Assembly (NCBI RefSeq): GCF_029873635.1
Contig: NC_080427.1
Location: 71,765,348 to 71,829,347 of the forward strand
Direction: 5' to 3'
From: Malania oleifera
Taxonomy: Eukaryota; Streptophyta; Magnoliopsida; Santalales; Ximeniaceae
DNA length: 64,000 nt
Shown here piece after piece: positions 51,785 to 63,654 of the stretch (the stretch's first letter is position 1; the number at the start of each line of letters is the position of its first letter). Made by a program: the position numbers and the translations under genes. The notes under the pieces were generated by a model. The model was not told the origin of the DNA, ran no database searches, and was given only the letters and a program-made list of their open reading frames with translations.

Positions 51785-53710
51785 ATCAAGATATCTCTAG
51801 GCCTAAAGATAGTAAATGTTGTTAGTGCATATACTTCTTGAGTAGGCTTAGTAGAAAATATTGGAGGACAAATTTGGAAATATATGGATAGTATTATTCA
51901 AGGGATACCAATGTTTGAAAAGACATTTATAGGAGCTTATTTGAATGGACACGTTGATAGACAATATACGTTATGAGAGGATACATGGAGGCCTTGGATA
52001 TGGAGATTGTTAAAGCTTGATATACATTGTTGTCCCACAACCTAACAACTAAAGATTTTGGGTAAAGTAGTAACCTAACATGGTATCAGAAGATTCAAAA
52101 CTGATTACTGGGATGTCCTGGGCTCTAGTCTTGTCGCTTGCATTTATTGGTGGTGTTTAAAAAAAAAATATTGTATTCCTTATTATGGGTGCTATTATCG
52201 TGTGTTTATCTTTCCATGTGATATCGGGCTGCACATGCAGGGGAGTGCTAAAGCTTGATATATATTCTTGGCCCACAACCTAATAACTTAAGCTTTTAGA
52301 TGAAATGGTAATCTATCAAAGATGAAAAATGAGGCCGGTGATACAATTTTAGATTTTGCCATGTCCTATGATTTCGTTATATTGAATACCTGCTTTATAA
52401 AAAGAGAACATTTAATAACTTTCAAGAGTGAGCAAGATAGAAGTCAAATAGAATTCTTCTTAACTAGGAAGAGGGATCGTTTATCATGTAAAGATTGTGA
52501 AGTGATTCTAGGTGAAAGTTTGACTAGACCACATAGAGTTCTAGTATTCGATATATATATACTAAAAAAGAGAAAGAACAACATAAATCAATGTAAAAGG
52601 GAGAATATATAGTTAAATTCAAAGATAAAATGATTAAAAGAGCGATTGGACAATATGGGATAAGGTAGATGTGAACACTATGTGGAATAGAATGACTAAC
52701 TCTATCATAAGGATAGAAAAAGAGGTTTTTAGTGAATCTAGAGGAAGATACTCAATAGTAATGAAAGTTGGTGGTGGGATCAAGATGTCCAAAAAACAGT
52801 AAAGACAAAAAGAAACTGGTATAAAACGTATTTGTATAAATATAGAAAATCTTGAAAAGTATAAAAAGGTTAGAAAAAATGCAAAAAGGGCTATTGGTGA
52901 AGCTAAACATAGAGCTTATGATAGTTTATATACTTAGACGAGCTACAAAAGAAGGAGAAAGATACATTTATAAACTAGCTAGAACTGGAGAAAGAAAATA
53001 AAAAATTCAGGTAATATAAAATGTATAAAGGATGAGAACGGTAATGTCTTAATCAAAGAAGACGACGTAAAAGAGAAGTGGTGGAGATACTTTATTAAGT
53101 TGTTTAATGAAAATCAAATTGAAAGTTCGAGCTTGGAAGTGGCAAACGAGGAAAAAACTAAAAAAAGGAGATTTGTTTGCAAAATAGAGTCCTTGAAATT
53201 AAAATGGCTTTAAAAAAAGATGAATAGTGGGAAATCTATAGCACCTAATAACATACCAATTGAAGTTCGGAAATTTTTAGGGGATAAAGGAAATAGATGG
53301 TTAACTAATCTATTCAACAGTACTATAAAAGCCAAGAAAAATGCTAGAGGAATGGAGGGAAAACCTATTAATACCTTTATGCAAAAATAAAGTTGATATT
53401 CAAAATTGTAATAACTAGATTATGAGTCATATGATGAAACTATGGGAAAGGATAATTGAACAAAGAATAAGACTAGAAATGAGAGTTTCAAATAATTTAT
53501 TTGGTTTTATGCCTAGGAGATTAACTACAAAACCTACTTATCTTTTAAGAAGATGAAGGGAAAAGTTTAGGGAAAAGAAGAGAGACTTGCATATAGTTTT
53601 TATTCACCTGGTAAAGGAGGAAAATGCTCTCGATCAAGTGAATTTACGAAAAAGGATTCATGTAGCTAACCCCATGTAGTGGACTTAAAGGCTTGTTGTT
53701 GTTGTTGTTG
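51785..53710 (+). mobile_element. RTE-type LINE, 5'-truncated and internally deleted (holds TRIM 2)
   Basis: Flanked by a perfect 17-bp TSD TAGAAACTCAATTTAAA (51768-51784 and 53711-53727) and ending in GCTTGTTGTTGTTGTTG. The endonuclease part reads VVSAYTS, a stop, VGLVENIG, then FIGAYLNGHVDRQY. After TRIM 2 it continues LDFAMSYDFVILNTCFIK, SEQDRSQIEFFLTRKRDR and CKDCEVILGESLTRPHR. Reverse transcriptase remnants are MNSGKSIAPNNIPIEVRKFL, NNLFGFMPRRLTTK-like words and a LHIVFIHL region near 53590-53620. It then jumps to the C-terminal KRIHVANPM, so the palm core was lost. Confidence 0.85.
52008..52318 (+). mobile_element. TRIM copy 2, inside the LINE
   Basis: 311 bp: LTRs 52008-52080 and 52246-52318, each 73 bp (TGTTAAAGCTTGATATAC to CCTAACA; TGCTAAAGC to ATCTATCA). 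The primer site TGGTATCAGAAG directly follows the left LTR and GGGGAG precedes the right one. Flanks GAGAT/AAGAT form a TSD with one mismatch. Excising it restores the LINE endonuclease frame. It has no coding sequence. Confidence 0.9.
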
Positions 53711-53873
53711 TAGAAACTCAATTTAAAGTTGGTTTATTTTAGTTAGTAATTTTTTTGATAAAAAAATCATTTTTGAGTTATTTTTGTTGGCATCTTATAT
53801 GCATTTTTTTTAAAAAATAGAATAGGCACTTAAATAAACCCAATTTTTCTCTCACTAAATTACATATGTTAAT

Positions 53874-54184
53874 TGTTAAAGCTTGATATACATTATTGGA
53901 CCACAACCTAACAACTTAAAGCTTTTAGGCTAAGTGTAATCTAACATGGTATTAGAGCCCTTGTTGCTAGGAGGTCTTAGGTTCTAGTCTTGTTGCCTAC
54001 ATTATTGTGTGGTGGTTAAAAGTTATCTTACTAGTTATTTCCTGTATGGGTGTTATTTATTTATTGTTTGTTTATCTCTGCACGTGCAATCAAGCTGCAT
54101 GTGCCGGGCAGCGTTAAAGCTTGGCATACTTTGTTAGACCACAACCTAACAGCCTAAGCTTTTAGGTAAAGTGGTAATCAAACA
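53874..54184 (+). mobile_element. TRIM copy 3
   Basis: 311 bp: LTRs 53874-53946 and 54112-54184, each 73 bp. The primer site TGGTATTAGAGCCC follows the left LTR. The interior contains TGTTGCCTACATTATTGTGTGG and GCACGTGCAATC words shared with copies 1 and 2. The right LTR starts CGTTAAAGC. No TSD is convincing. Confidence 0.85.
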
Positions 54185-54559
54185 TTTGTATTCTAAGTTT
54201 TTTCAAATTTATTTTATTTTATTTTCCATGTTTTTTTGACACTGAATTTGGAGAAAAAAAGAAATGCATTCTTTTGCTTCTTGTTTAGCATATGAACACT
54301 CTATATCTATTTTTTGGATAACATAAATTCCATTAAACACTAAATAAGTTTAGAAGGTGGCATTCTATATTTTGTGTTTCTTTATATTTATGATTACTTA
54401 ATTAAAACTTCACTTATAATCAATAAAGTATAGCAAATACATGCTTCTTCTCACCAATAGGAGCTAAAACATCTCATTCCTGCGTTTGTTTGGCACATGA
54501 ATTTGACGACATAGGAATCCTAACATGGGAATGAAGGATGTCAACACGTGCAAAGGGTC
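54185..54559. other. AT-rich spacer, nothing recognised
   Basis: No frame, repeat or terminus that I can support. Confidence 0.3.
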
Positions 54560-54870
54560 ACCTCAACCGGGGTGAATCTCCAAACCATCTTGACATGGAT
54601 GGTGAACTGAAAATGAGAAATTTTGAATGGGGTTGAGATATGGGTTAAAATTGTATACCGACGGAGTCGCCACTAACCTACTTTATCCTAGGTTAGGCTA
54701 TAATATTGAATTAATCACTATTGATTAATTGGTCAACTAGCTGCACAGAGTCCAAGGGACCAATAGTTAAAAGTCTGTTTCCCAAGTCAAGTTCGGGAGT
54801 ACATTTATGTAAGAGGAAGGTACTAGCATCCGCTGCACGCCTACTCTACAAATGATACCTAATAAGTCGG
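54560..54870 (-). mobile_element. LTR U5/primer-site remnant of a Tat/Ogre-like element
   Basis: + strand CCGACGGAGTCGCCACTAAC, on the minus strand TGGCGACTCCGTCGG, which resembles the primer site following Tat/Ogre LTRs. The neighbouring GAGGAAGGTACTAGCATCCG and AGTTCGGGAGTACA match the U5 words I recall for these elements. No full LTR can be traced. Confidence 0.45.
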
Positions 54871-56189
54871 GTTGTAATCAGTTCTCACCGGTTCAGTTAT
54901 ACCCCAAATCAATAACCAAACTAAAATTATCTGTTCTATAATTTCCAAACTGATGCCAATAACCACGGTTCACTTATATGGTTATCCTGGTTTACCAGTC
55001 TTATTTGGTTTTGCATCCAATTAAAAAATTCTTTTGAACTCAAATAAAATATATACTAGTGTGGGCTTGAAGGGGAATTCTAAAATTCCCTTTAAAAGTA
55101 GGTCCAGGGCGCAGCTGATATTGCTAGCCCAGCCCAAACCTGTGCAGATGAAAGGAAAGGAGTCCAAGCTTTCCTCTTATAACAAGAAGCATGCTCTCAA
55201 CTTTTATATTCAGTTGATGTGAGGCAAAGACGATTGCTGCAATGCACAGCCTACTCTGCCTTGTGAGTTGTGCTATATGAAGATTGAAGACACACTAGAA
55301 TGGGAAAGGGAAATAGGAAGTATGGAACCACTTGTCCCACATCGTTTATTAGAAGAAATGGCCCTCATCCCCATCTATAAATAGTTAAATACTCCTTTCA
55401 AAATTTAAAATTTGTTCAATAAGGTTAATTATATTAATAATACTAATGCAAAAAATAAACTATTTTAGTGAATAATGTTCCGAACTAACAAAAATAATTA
55501 AGTATTATTGTTCTAATATAGAACATAATATTTGAAATTTAACTAATCCATTTATATTTCCGTTTTTGGTTTACTAGTAAAATTGAAACCTAAATTGAGA
55601 ACCAATTTTTAAATTTTGACAAACCCAAACCGAAAATTGTAACCGAGAAATTGAACTAAAATTTCAAATGATTCAGTTTTGGTATGATTTTCAGTAATTT
55701 ATGTACACCCTGCTACTAAGCTGAGTATAATCACCAATCCACATTCATTGCCCTTTGTTTTTATTTGCATTACCTCTCCATTTAATATTGTTCCACCTTG
55801 CATTCCTCGCTGTTTTCTGATGTGGAGTGCAAGACTTCTCTCACTTCAAGAAAAACGACGGAGGGTGCTATTGCATCCGCCTTTGACATCCATAACTTGA
55901 TTAGTTATTTTAGTATTTTTAGGTTGATTTCACCATGCATAGATAAACATAATTTCAAAGAATCAATATCATAGCCTAACACATCATACCATGAACCTAG
56001 ATGAGCAATAGAAGAATGTATTCTATCAGGCCAACGCAAGAAAGGTAACTCAAACCCACAATAACCAAGAGAAAAGTCATGGCTAAGAAAACCAATTACA
56101 GCAATCCCTATAATAACGATGTTTAGAATCTTATGTGCTACACTAGGGAAGAGCTTTCAAATAGATTTAAAAAGGGCTTTCCTAAATTG
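54871..56189. other. Unresolved repeat debris with a TATA-containing segment
   Basis: 54880-55030 and 55440-55730 share AACCGAAA-/GGTTTACCAG-type composition and may be halves of one non-autonomous DNA transposon. Between them, CACTTGTCCCACATCG and CCATCTATAAATAG (near 55371) look like an LTR promoter. No coding domain is present. Confidence 0.3.
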
Positions 56190-56328
56190 TAAAATCCGTA
56201 TTTCTCTAAAATAAGAGCAAGCAAAGTAAGATTAAATCTTTCTAAACAAAAATAAATACAATCCTACTTACCTTATTTTAAAGGATTCCACTTTCCTATA
56301 ATAAAATGAGCGAAGTACAGTCAAAGCT

Positions 56329-56344
56329 CCCCCCCCCCCCCCCC
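56329..56344. repeat. C homopolymer (16 C)
   Basis: Present in the left arm only; the corresponding right-arm sequence has no such run. Confidence 0.8.
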
Positions 56345-56761
56345 ACTTCAAAAAAAAGAGGGGAAAAAAAATCCTACCTACCTTATTTATCACAATGAAC
56401 AAAGTAAAGCCAAAGCTTTCCGAATAAAATAAAGACAATCCAACTTGCATTATTCAAAAGATTTCAACTTTCCAAAATAAGGAAGAAAATAAAGCAGAAT
56501 CAAAATTTTATGTACAAAAAGCAAACTTTCCTTTTATTTTAAATTTTATTTTGCCAAATAGAAAACCTTAAACACAAGGAAAACCTAGGACCTATAAGTC
56601 AACCATTGAATGTTTTAGGAATTTTCTTCAAATTTTGATTTTTTTTTTTTTTAATTTTTGATGAAAAATTAAACCACTAAAAAAACTATAAAAACAATAA
56701 TAATAATAATATAGAAAAAAAAAATTTTTAATCAATTTTCTGATTTTTTTTTTACAATAGT

Positions 56762-57977
56762 TGATTACGCGTCAAAACTGCGTAATTGGGCATCTTAACC
56801 CGGGCTTTACAGTTTATATTTTTAATTAAATGTCCAAAATTGTCCAATATTTTAATAAAGTGCCAAAATCATCATTCTTGAACTTTATTACACTATTTAT
56901 GAAGTCTTGATAATTTTTGTCGTAGGAAAATTCCCGGGAACCAAAACCGACACCTGTTCGTATTTTATGCATAACTTTTCTGTCCAAGCTCTGATCGAGA
57001 CGATTTAAATTTCTGGAGAAAAAAGAAAGGATTATCTACAATTTTCGTGTTTTGAGTTTTGTGAGATTTGGGCTCCAGAAGAGTCAGATTTGCGATGAAC
57101 AGAGAATGAAAAAAAAAATGAAAAAAAAAATATAACAATTCGGGTCAACTTCAATTGGGTCAAGTTGCTGGGTTGGTTGGATCCGGGTCAGCTCCTACCG
57201 GGTCTTGGGTCCTAGGGCACTGCCCCCTACCCTTTAAAATCCCTTCTTATTCCCTGCGCACGACTGCTCTCAAAAAAAAAAAACTCTCTCCCTTGCTCCT
57301 TCTCATTCTCTCCCTCTCTCCTTTGTCCTTCCCTTCCCTTAACTCTATGCCCTCCTTCTCTATCACCCTTTGCTCCCTCTCTCATTCTCTTCTCTTCCTT
57401 GATATTTCTCTCTTCCTCTTTCCCGAGCCCTCTCTTCTTCCTTCTTCCCCTATTCCTCTTCTTCTCCCTCTCTCTAAGCTCTCGTCTTCTCTCTATTCCT
57501 CTCCCTACTCTTCTCTCTCAACCTCTGTTCTTCCAGCCCCTCTGCTCCCTCCTTCGGTCACCCTCGACAGCCCATCAGACCAGCAGCAGATCAACTAGAC
57601 CACTCTCGGCCAGAGCAGCAGCCGTGGCAGCTCTGGCCAGTCTCTAGCAAAAGCAGGCCTCTCGGCCACTTCTCCACCATCCATTCTCCGCCCACTCCAG
57701 CCTACAGCAACTCTCTACAGCTCTACATTCCAGACTCGCCGAGCCAACTCCTTCGCCACCAGCAGTCCTCTTCAACGTCTCCAGCAGCCGAGACCCCCTG
57801 CTACAATAGCAACCACCTTCCTCCGAAAACTCACATTAGAGAAGCACACCAGCCTCGGCTTTGCTCCAACCCAGTCTCCACAGCAACCCCCGGACAGCCA
57901 CGAGCCACTGCACAGAGTAGCCAGTAGACACCCAGCCGGAGATCCTCCTCTGCAACAACCAGCTAGCCACCACCCTC

Positions 57978-58014
<37 letters not shown>

Positions 58015-58787
58015 TTTTCTTTCTTTTTATATAATTTTTGGTTAGTTGAATAAGTGTTAAATGTTATCTTTTGAAGATTATTTAAAGTTTTGAATTTGAA
58101 TACTGTGTTAGTCGGATAACTATTAAGTATTAATTTTTTTTGGGTTATTTGAAATTTTGAATTGCGAATGTTAATTAAAGTGCTTTTATTATGGTAGTAT
58201 TCATTTATTTTCCTAGACAAAAATTAGTGGTATATTTAGCTAGCAGTAGTTAATTTTTGGTTCTTTTTGAAGCTCAGCTTAATTAGGGTCAGATTTATCA
58301 AGGTTTGCATTTTTATTGTGTTTCGATAGCATTTAAATTTAGGTTTTTTGTTTGTGTTTTTTTTATTATTTTGGTTTGAGTTATTGATTTTTGTTAAAGT
58401 TTCGATTTCTAGTGCATGTTTGTGTCTAATTAAGTTTCCATTCCTACGTGTTTTAATTTCGTGTCCAAAGTTACCATCTTTAATTAGTGTGTATTCCGGT
58501 ATTTCCTTAAGTCGGCTAGGGTTTCCATTTTTGCTTTTTAATGTAATGAATGCTAGTTTTTAGGGTTTAATGTGCATGTTATTTAATTTGTTAAGAATGA
58601 AATCAAACAATCTTGAAATCCCGAATATGAACCAAGTTCAGTGCAATTTAATTTTGATTGGAAGAACGTGAAATTGAAATTAAAACGCATTCCCTGAGGA
58701 GACGATCTAGCCCTTGGGCTTAATATTACATGACATAACTCCTATACTTGGGATAGCTTCCGAGCTGCTCATTTTTTGAGTGAGTCA
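56762..58787 (+). mobile_element. Solo LTR H
   Basis: 2026 bp from TGATTACGCGTC to GAGTGAGTCA, flanked by a perfect TSD ATAGT (56757-56761 and 58788-58792). Removing it restores the left-arm sequence that matches the right arm. It contains repeated GGGTCA words (57145-57205), a TTTAAAA box near 57233, a CT-rich transcribed leader (57280-57540, 57985-58012) and an Athila-like end word CATTCCCTGAGGAGACGA. The Ser/Leu/Pro-rich open frames over the CT-rich leader are not credible genes. Confidence 0.9.
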
Positions 58788-58862
58788 ATAGTTTATGTTT
58801 TAAAAGATTTATAAACTAATAGACAAATAAAAACAAAATTTTTTTTTTTAATAAATATATCT

Positions 58863-60016
58863 TGGTTAGGTTTGTTCCCCTTCACTCTTGCTGTGATTTT
58901 TTAATAGTTCTAGAAAACATTAACATCAACCACGTAGTTCCACTAGAACAACTTTAACCTCAACCCAAGCATGTAGAGATTGTAAGATTTGAAAGAAAAA
59001 TTTCTTCTTCCATATGAACATAGAGTCCCAATTACAATTTTTGCACAAAAATGAGATAAAGATTGTAATTTTAACACTACAATATCACAGATCAAAATTT
59101 TTAACACAAACATGGAATAACAATTGCAATTTTAACAATCACATGAAAGGAAGATCCCAACTTCAGCTTCAAGTTGAAGGCAACATGCATCAACCTTCAA
59201 GCATACTTCATGCTTGTACCTTAATCTTCATCTAATCACATCTAACATCATGCTAAGGAACATAAAGGAGAGAATCAAGAGTCATACCATGTTTTCCTTT
59301 CTTCCAAGAACTAGAATACCAAAAGAAAAATCCCAAGAATATCAAGAAGAACCAAAAAATCATAATCTTTCTTCCTCCTCTGAACGTGCACACTCTTCCC
59401 AAGTTCTCCTTTGAACGTGAATGTCTTTTCCCCTCAAGTTCTTGAACGTGAGGCACTCCTTCCAATATTCGTTGTGTGTTTCTCAAGCTTGAGGTGTGTC
59501 CCCTTAATCTTCAATGTGTGTCTTCTCTCCAAGATGCAATGTGTCCCCAAGGTTGAGTCTCTTCAATTCGATGTGTGCTTCCTTTGGTGAACGTATTCTC
59601 CAAGCAATTTGGTGTGTGTAGCTTCCTTTTCAACGTTTCTCCCCCTTTTCAAAGGGAGCCATAGCTTCCTTTTTATAAAGAAAATGATGATAGGTGCGCC
59701 TTTATCCACCCTTTCCAAAAACACCCTTGAGGATTAAGGAAAATCTTTCCTTGTCTTACAAGATTTCTTGGACACAAGCTCATTCCAATCGAAAGGGTAA
59801 ATCCCTATCCAAGTTATGGATAGCTCTCTATTGGATGAGAAAAAAGTCAATCAAATATAAAATTGGAGGCCGTAACCTAGCCTAAAGTTAAATTGTACTA
59901 GCAAGGGTTTAGAGAAAGGTGGGAAAATCACTATTAATGGCATCATGATCAAATATTATCCTTTATCCTCTAATTGATTGGGAAATTTCCATCTCGGACA
60001 AAATGGGTGTCTACCA
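58863..60016 (-). mobile_element. LTR of element L (left)
   Basis: 1154 bp; + strand TGGTTAGGTTTG to GGTGTCTACCA. Counterpart of 60883-62042. Confidence 0.75.
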
Positions 60017-60882
60017 AGGATTTTGATATAACATGACCATCCCATTCATACCCTGTGAGTTTCATGCGAATCCTTTTTTTGGGACCAAATTACCCTCACT
60101 CTTTTGGCTGTGGATCAATGCCCCCATAATATACAGTATTTTTATACACAATTACTATATTTAAAATAATAAATTTTTTTTTTTGGGTCATTGAATAAGA
60201 AAACTTTTATTTAACACCAAATGGGATAATATAGTACATAGCGAACTACCTAGATTGCTATTAATAGTAGCTACGTTTCAGCAATACATATCCAAACTAG
60301 CAATATTGGAACATGTATTCTGACTTGCATTGTGGCTTTTTAACTTTTATTTTATTCACTAGGGAGTTTCATAAATCAAGGAGTTTCTAGCTCTTCATAT
60401 ATTATAGATGGAAGAGGTTCATGCCAGTTTGTTTTTCTCTTCAATTGAGGAGTTTTTGAGCCCATTGAGGTAGCGATGATCGGTACCCTAGCTAAGAGGC
60501 TCTTTCTTATCTTCAAGGCTTCTATAGTTCTAATGTACATGAGATGGGTAGCGGTGCAACTGAAGTATATGTGGTTTATGGATTTAGGGCATGCACCATA
60601 GAGTTTGAAAGGGTTTGTGGTTGTTTTCCCCCATGCTACACGTTTATCAAGGATGGGCAGTCTCCTTTGAATTGTCGATCAAGTGACAAATGAGTGTTTT
60701 GGGATGCTATTTTTAGACCAGAAAAAATGGTTGACCAAATGATAGGTACTTTGTTTGACATGATTATGTATAAGCTGAAGAAAAACAAAGTTTCTTTAAC
60801 GGGGACCAAAGTACTTTGCCCTCTTTGCAGATCTCAGGGTTGGTCCATGGATGAGGCCAGTGCTCTATATGGGCAATAGTTG
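60017..60882. other. Spacer between the inverted-repeat arms
   Basis: 866 bp with no identified element end and no clear domain. A 61-codon + frame at 60694-60879 (FDMIMYKLKKNKVSLTGTKV, CPLCRSQGW) has a CxxC word but nothing I recognise. Confidence 0.3.
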
Positions 60883-62042
60883 TTGTAGACACCCAATTTT
60901 TTCCAAGGTTGATTTTATTAAACATTGGAATTTCTCAAATAATTGGAGAATAGTGGACAATTATTGGCTAGAAAACATTTAATTGTGATTTCTCCACCTT
61001 TCTCTGAGACCTTGTTATTGCAATTTAATTTCGGGTTAGGTTGTGGCCTCCAATTTTATATTTAATTGACTTTTTCTCATTTAATAGGGGGCTATCCCTA
61101 ACTTGGATAAGGATTTACTCTTTTGATTAGAGTGAGCTTGTGTCGAGCAATCTTGTGGGATAAGGAAAGGATTTCCTGTGTTTTTGGAAAGAGTGGATTA
61201 GGGCAACACCTTGTTTTCCTTTTCTCTATAAAAAGGAAAGCTAGGGCTCCCTTTGAAAGGAGGGAGACAATGAATATGAGTAGACATGTTGAAAAGGAGA
61301 CTCAATTGCTTGGAGAATATGTTCACCAAAGGAGGCACACGTGGAATTGAAGAGGCTTAAGCTTGGGGACACATGTTGCATCTTGGAGAGAATACACACA
61401 TTGAAAATGAGGGGACACACCTCAAGCTTGAGAAACACACGTTGAATATTGGGAGGAAAGGCCCACGTTCAAGAACTTGGGAGGGAAACACATTCATGTT
61501 TAGGGGAGAACTTGGGAAGAGTGCATATTCAAGGGAAGAAGAAAGTTTATGATTCTTTGGTTCTTGTTGATAACTTGAGATTTCTTTTGGTATTCTAGTT
61601 CTTGGAAGAAAGGAAAACAAGGCAATGCTTTTGATTCTCTCCTTCATGTTCCTTAGCATGATGTTAGATGTGATTAAATGAAGATTAAGGTGCGAGCATG
61701 AAGTATGCTTGAAGGTTGATGCATGTTTTTTTAAATTGATGCTAAAGTTGGAATATTTCTTCCATGTGATTGTTAAAATTGCAATCGTTATTTTGTGTGT
61801 TAAAAATATTGATCTATGCTATTCTAGTGTTAAAAATTACAATCTTTATCTCATTGTTTTTGTTAAAATTGTAATTGGGGCTCTATGTCCATATGAAAGT
61901 AGAAATTTTCTTTCAAATCTACAGTTTCTACATGCTTGGGTTGAGGTTAAAGTTGTCTTGGTGGAACTATGTGGTTGATGTTAAAGTTTTGGAGGACTAT
62001 TAGAAAATCACAGCAAGAGTGAAGGGGAACAAACCCAACCCA
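60883..62042 (+). mobile_element. LTR of element L' (right)
   Basis: 1160 bp, nearly the same length as the left LTR. It shares GAGGCACACG-, TTGATGCATG- and CACAGCAAGAGTGAAGG-type words in reverse complement. Confidence 0.75.
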
Positions 62043-62657
62043 GACATATTTTTTATTAACAAATTAATTTTTACTTATTTTTCTTTTTCTGTTAGTTTAT
62101 AATTCTTTTTAAACATAAAAAATAATTTTTAAAAATTCACAAATCAATGAAAAATTTAATTTCTGTTATTATTATTATTATGATGATTGTTTTATGATTT
62201 TTTTAGAGGCTTAATTTTTCATCAAAAATCAGAAAAAATAAAAAAATTGAAAAATTCCAAAAAAAATAAAAATAAAAAAATAAATCTATGGTTGATGTAT
62301 ATGTTCTAGATTTTCCTTGTGCGTGTTTATAGACGACGGTTTTCTATTTTCCATAGAAAATAAAAGGAAAAAAAAACTAAGAAGAAAATGTTTCCTTTTT
62401 GTACATAAAATTTTGATTTTGCTTTTGTTTCTTTCTTATTTAGTAAATTTGAAATCTTTTGAAGAAGGTAAGTTGAAATGTTTTTATTTTATTTGGAAGG
62501 CTTTGACTTTATTTTGTTCAGTGTGATTTTAGGAAAGTTAAAATGTTGTAAATAAGGTTGGTAGGATTTTTTGTTCATTTTATTTGTTTGGAAAGCTTTG
62601 ACCTTACTTTGCTCATTGTTATTTTAGGAACTGAGAATCTTTTAAATAAGATAAGTA

Positions 62658-63611
62658 CGATGGTGTAATGGCTAGTGTAAGGACTATAGGTAGAGAGACT
62701 AGAGAATTTCCAATCACAATATGTGTACATCAAGGATTTGCTTTGAGCCTTTATTTTTTTGCTTTGGTGAATGGATCAACTGACTAGTCCATGGTGTATG
62801 TTGTTTGCAGATGATATTGTATTGATTGATGAAACTAGGGGTGGAATAGGGGCTAAGTTAGAATTATGGAGAGAAGCTTTATAATCTAGAGGCTTTAGGA
62901 TAAGTAGAAATAAGATAAAATATATGAAATATAAGTTCAATAATAGTAGGAGGAATATTGGAGACAAAGTTAAACTTGCTTGATGATGTTAATAAATAGC
63001 ACTTGTAGATTTCGATACCTTGGATCTATTATGCACGCTGAAGGAGAAATCGTAGAGGATGTAATGCATAGAGTTAAAACAGGTTGGGTAAAATGTGGAA
63101 GTGCTTCAAGTGTGTTTTGTGATTGTAGAATACCCTTAAAATTAAAAGGGAAGTTTTATAGGACGACTATAAGACTAGTTATGCTATATGGATAAAAATG
63201 TTTGGCAACTAAGAAACAACATACCAAAAAATGAAAGTTGTTGAGATGAGAATGCTTAGATGGATGAATGGTATAACAATGAAAGATAAATTAAAAAATA
63301 AACATATTCTTAGTAAGTTAGGCATAGCTCTTGTAGAAGATAAGATAAGGGAGGGACGAGTCAAATGGTTTGGCCCTTGCAACATAGGCTACATAGTGCA
63401 CTAGTGAGGAAGAGTGAGTTAGTTGTTGTAAGGAGTAGTAGAAGGGGTAGGAGTAGATCTAAAATAACTTGGAATGAGATAGTGAGTAAGGATTTAATAG
63501 TCCTGAATTTGTCGAAATAAATTGTCCATGATCGCATAAATTGGCGGAAAAGGATTCTTGTAGCCGATTCCACCTAGTGAGACTTAAGACTTGGTTTTGT
63601 TATTGTTGTTG
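62658..63611 (+). mobile_element. RTE-type LINE 3' half
   Basis: Flanked by TAAGTA (62652-62657 and 63612-63617) and ending in GTTATTGTTGTTG. Removal restores element L' sequence matching the left arm. Translation in shifting frames gives SVRTIGRETREFPITICVHQ, WCMLFADDIVLIDETRGGIG (intact FADD active site near 62800-62840), FRISRNKIKYMKYKF, FRYLGSIMHAEGEIVEDVMH, KLKGKFYRTTIRLVMLYG, MRMLRWMNG, KRILVADST and the 3' tail. The 5' half, with endonuclease and most of the fingers, is missing. Confidence 0.85.
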
Positions 63612-63654
63612 TAAGTAGGATTGTATTTATTTTAGTTTAGTGAAAGGGTTGGAG

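Larger units (their letters stand above)
56190..60016 (-). mobile_element. LTR element L (left arm of a long inverted repeat)
   Basis: Minus-oriented LTR 58863-60016 (minus start TGGTAGACACCC, end CCTAACCA) followed leftward by internal sequence to about 56190. Solo LTR H (56762-58787) interrupts it. The LTR carries a TATA-like TTTATAAAAAGG (minus strand, near 59680). It matches the right arm (60883-63650) in reverse complement over the LTR and about 650 bp of interior. No coding domain is visible. A 16-C run lies at 56329-56344. Tat-type classification is inferred from the TAGACACCC start. Confidence 0.7.
60883..63650 (+). mobile_element. LTR element L' (right arm of the inverted repeat)
   Basis: Plus-oriented LTR 60883-62042 (TTGTAGACACCC, where the TG start is mutated or shifted, to AACCCAACCCA) with TATA box TCTATAAAAAGG near 61227. 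Interior sequence follows to about 63650, interrupted by an RTE LINE (62658-63611). The interior lacks coding sequence. Together with element L it forms a head-to-head pair with U3 ends facing each other across 866 bp. Confidence 0.7.

Noticed and set aside
40760..54184. Cassandra (5S-containing TRIM) identity for the three TRIMs
   Set aside because: The LTRs are only 73 bp and I see no 5S rRNA-like A box, intermediate element or C box.
57155..57647. Long + strand Ser/Leu/Pro-rich open frames
   Set aside because: They translate the CT-rich leader of solo LTR H; low complexity and two overlapping frames argue against a gene.
60694..60879. 61-codon + frame with CPLCRSQGW as a possible zinc-finger gene
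   Set aside because: One CxxC pair, no further motif, no splice context and no neighbours supporting it.
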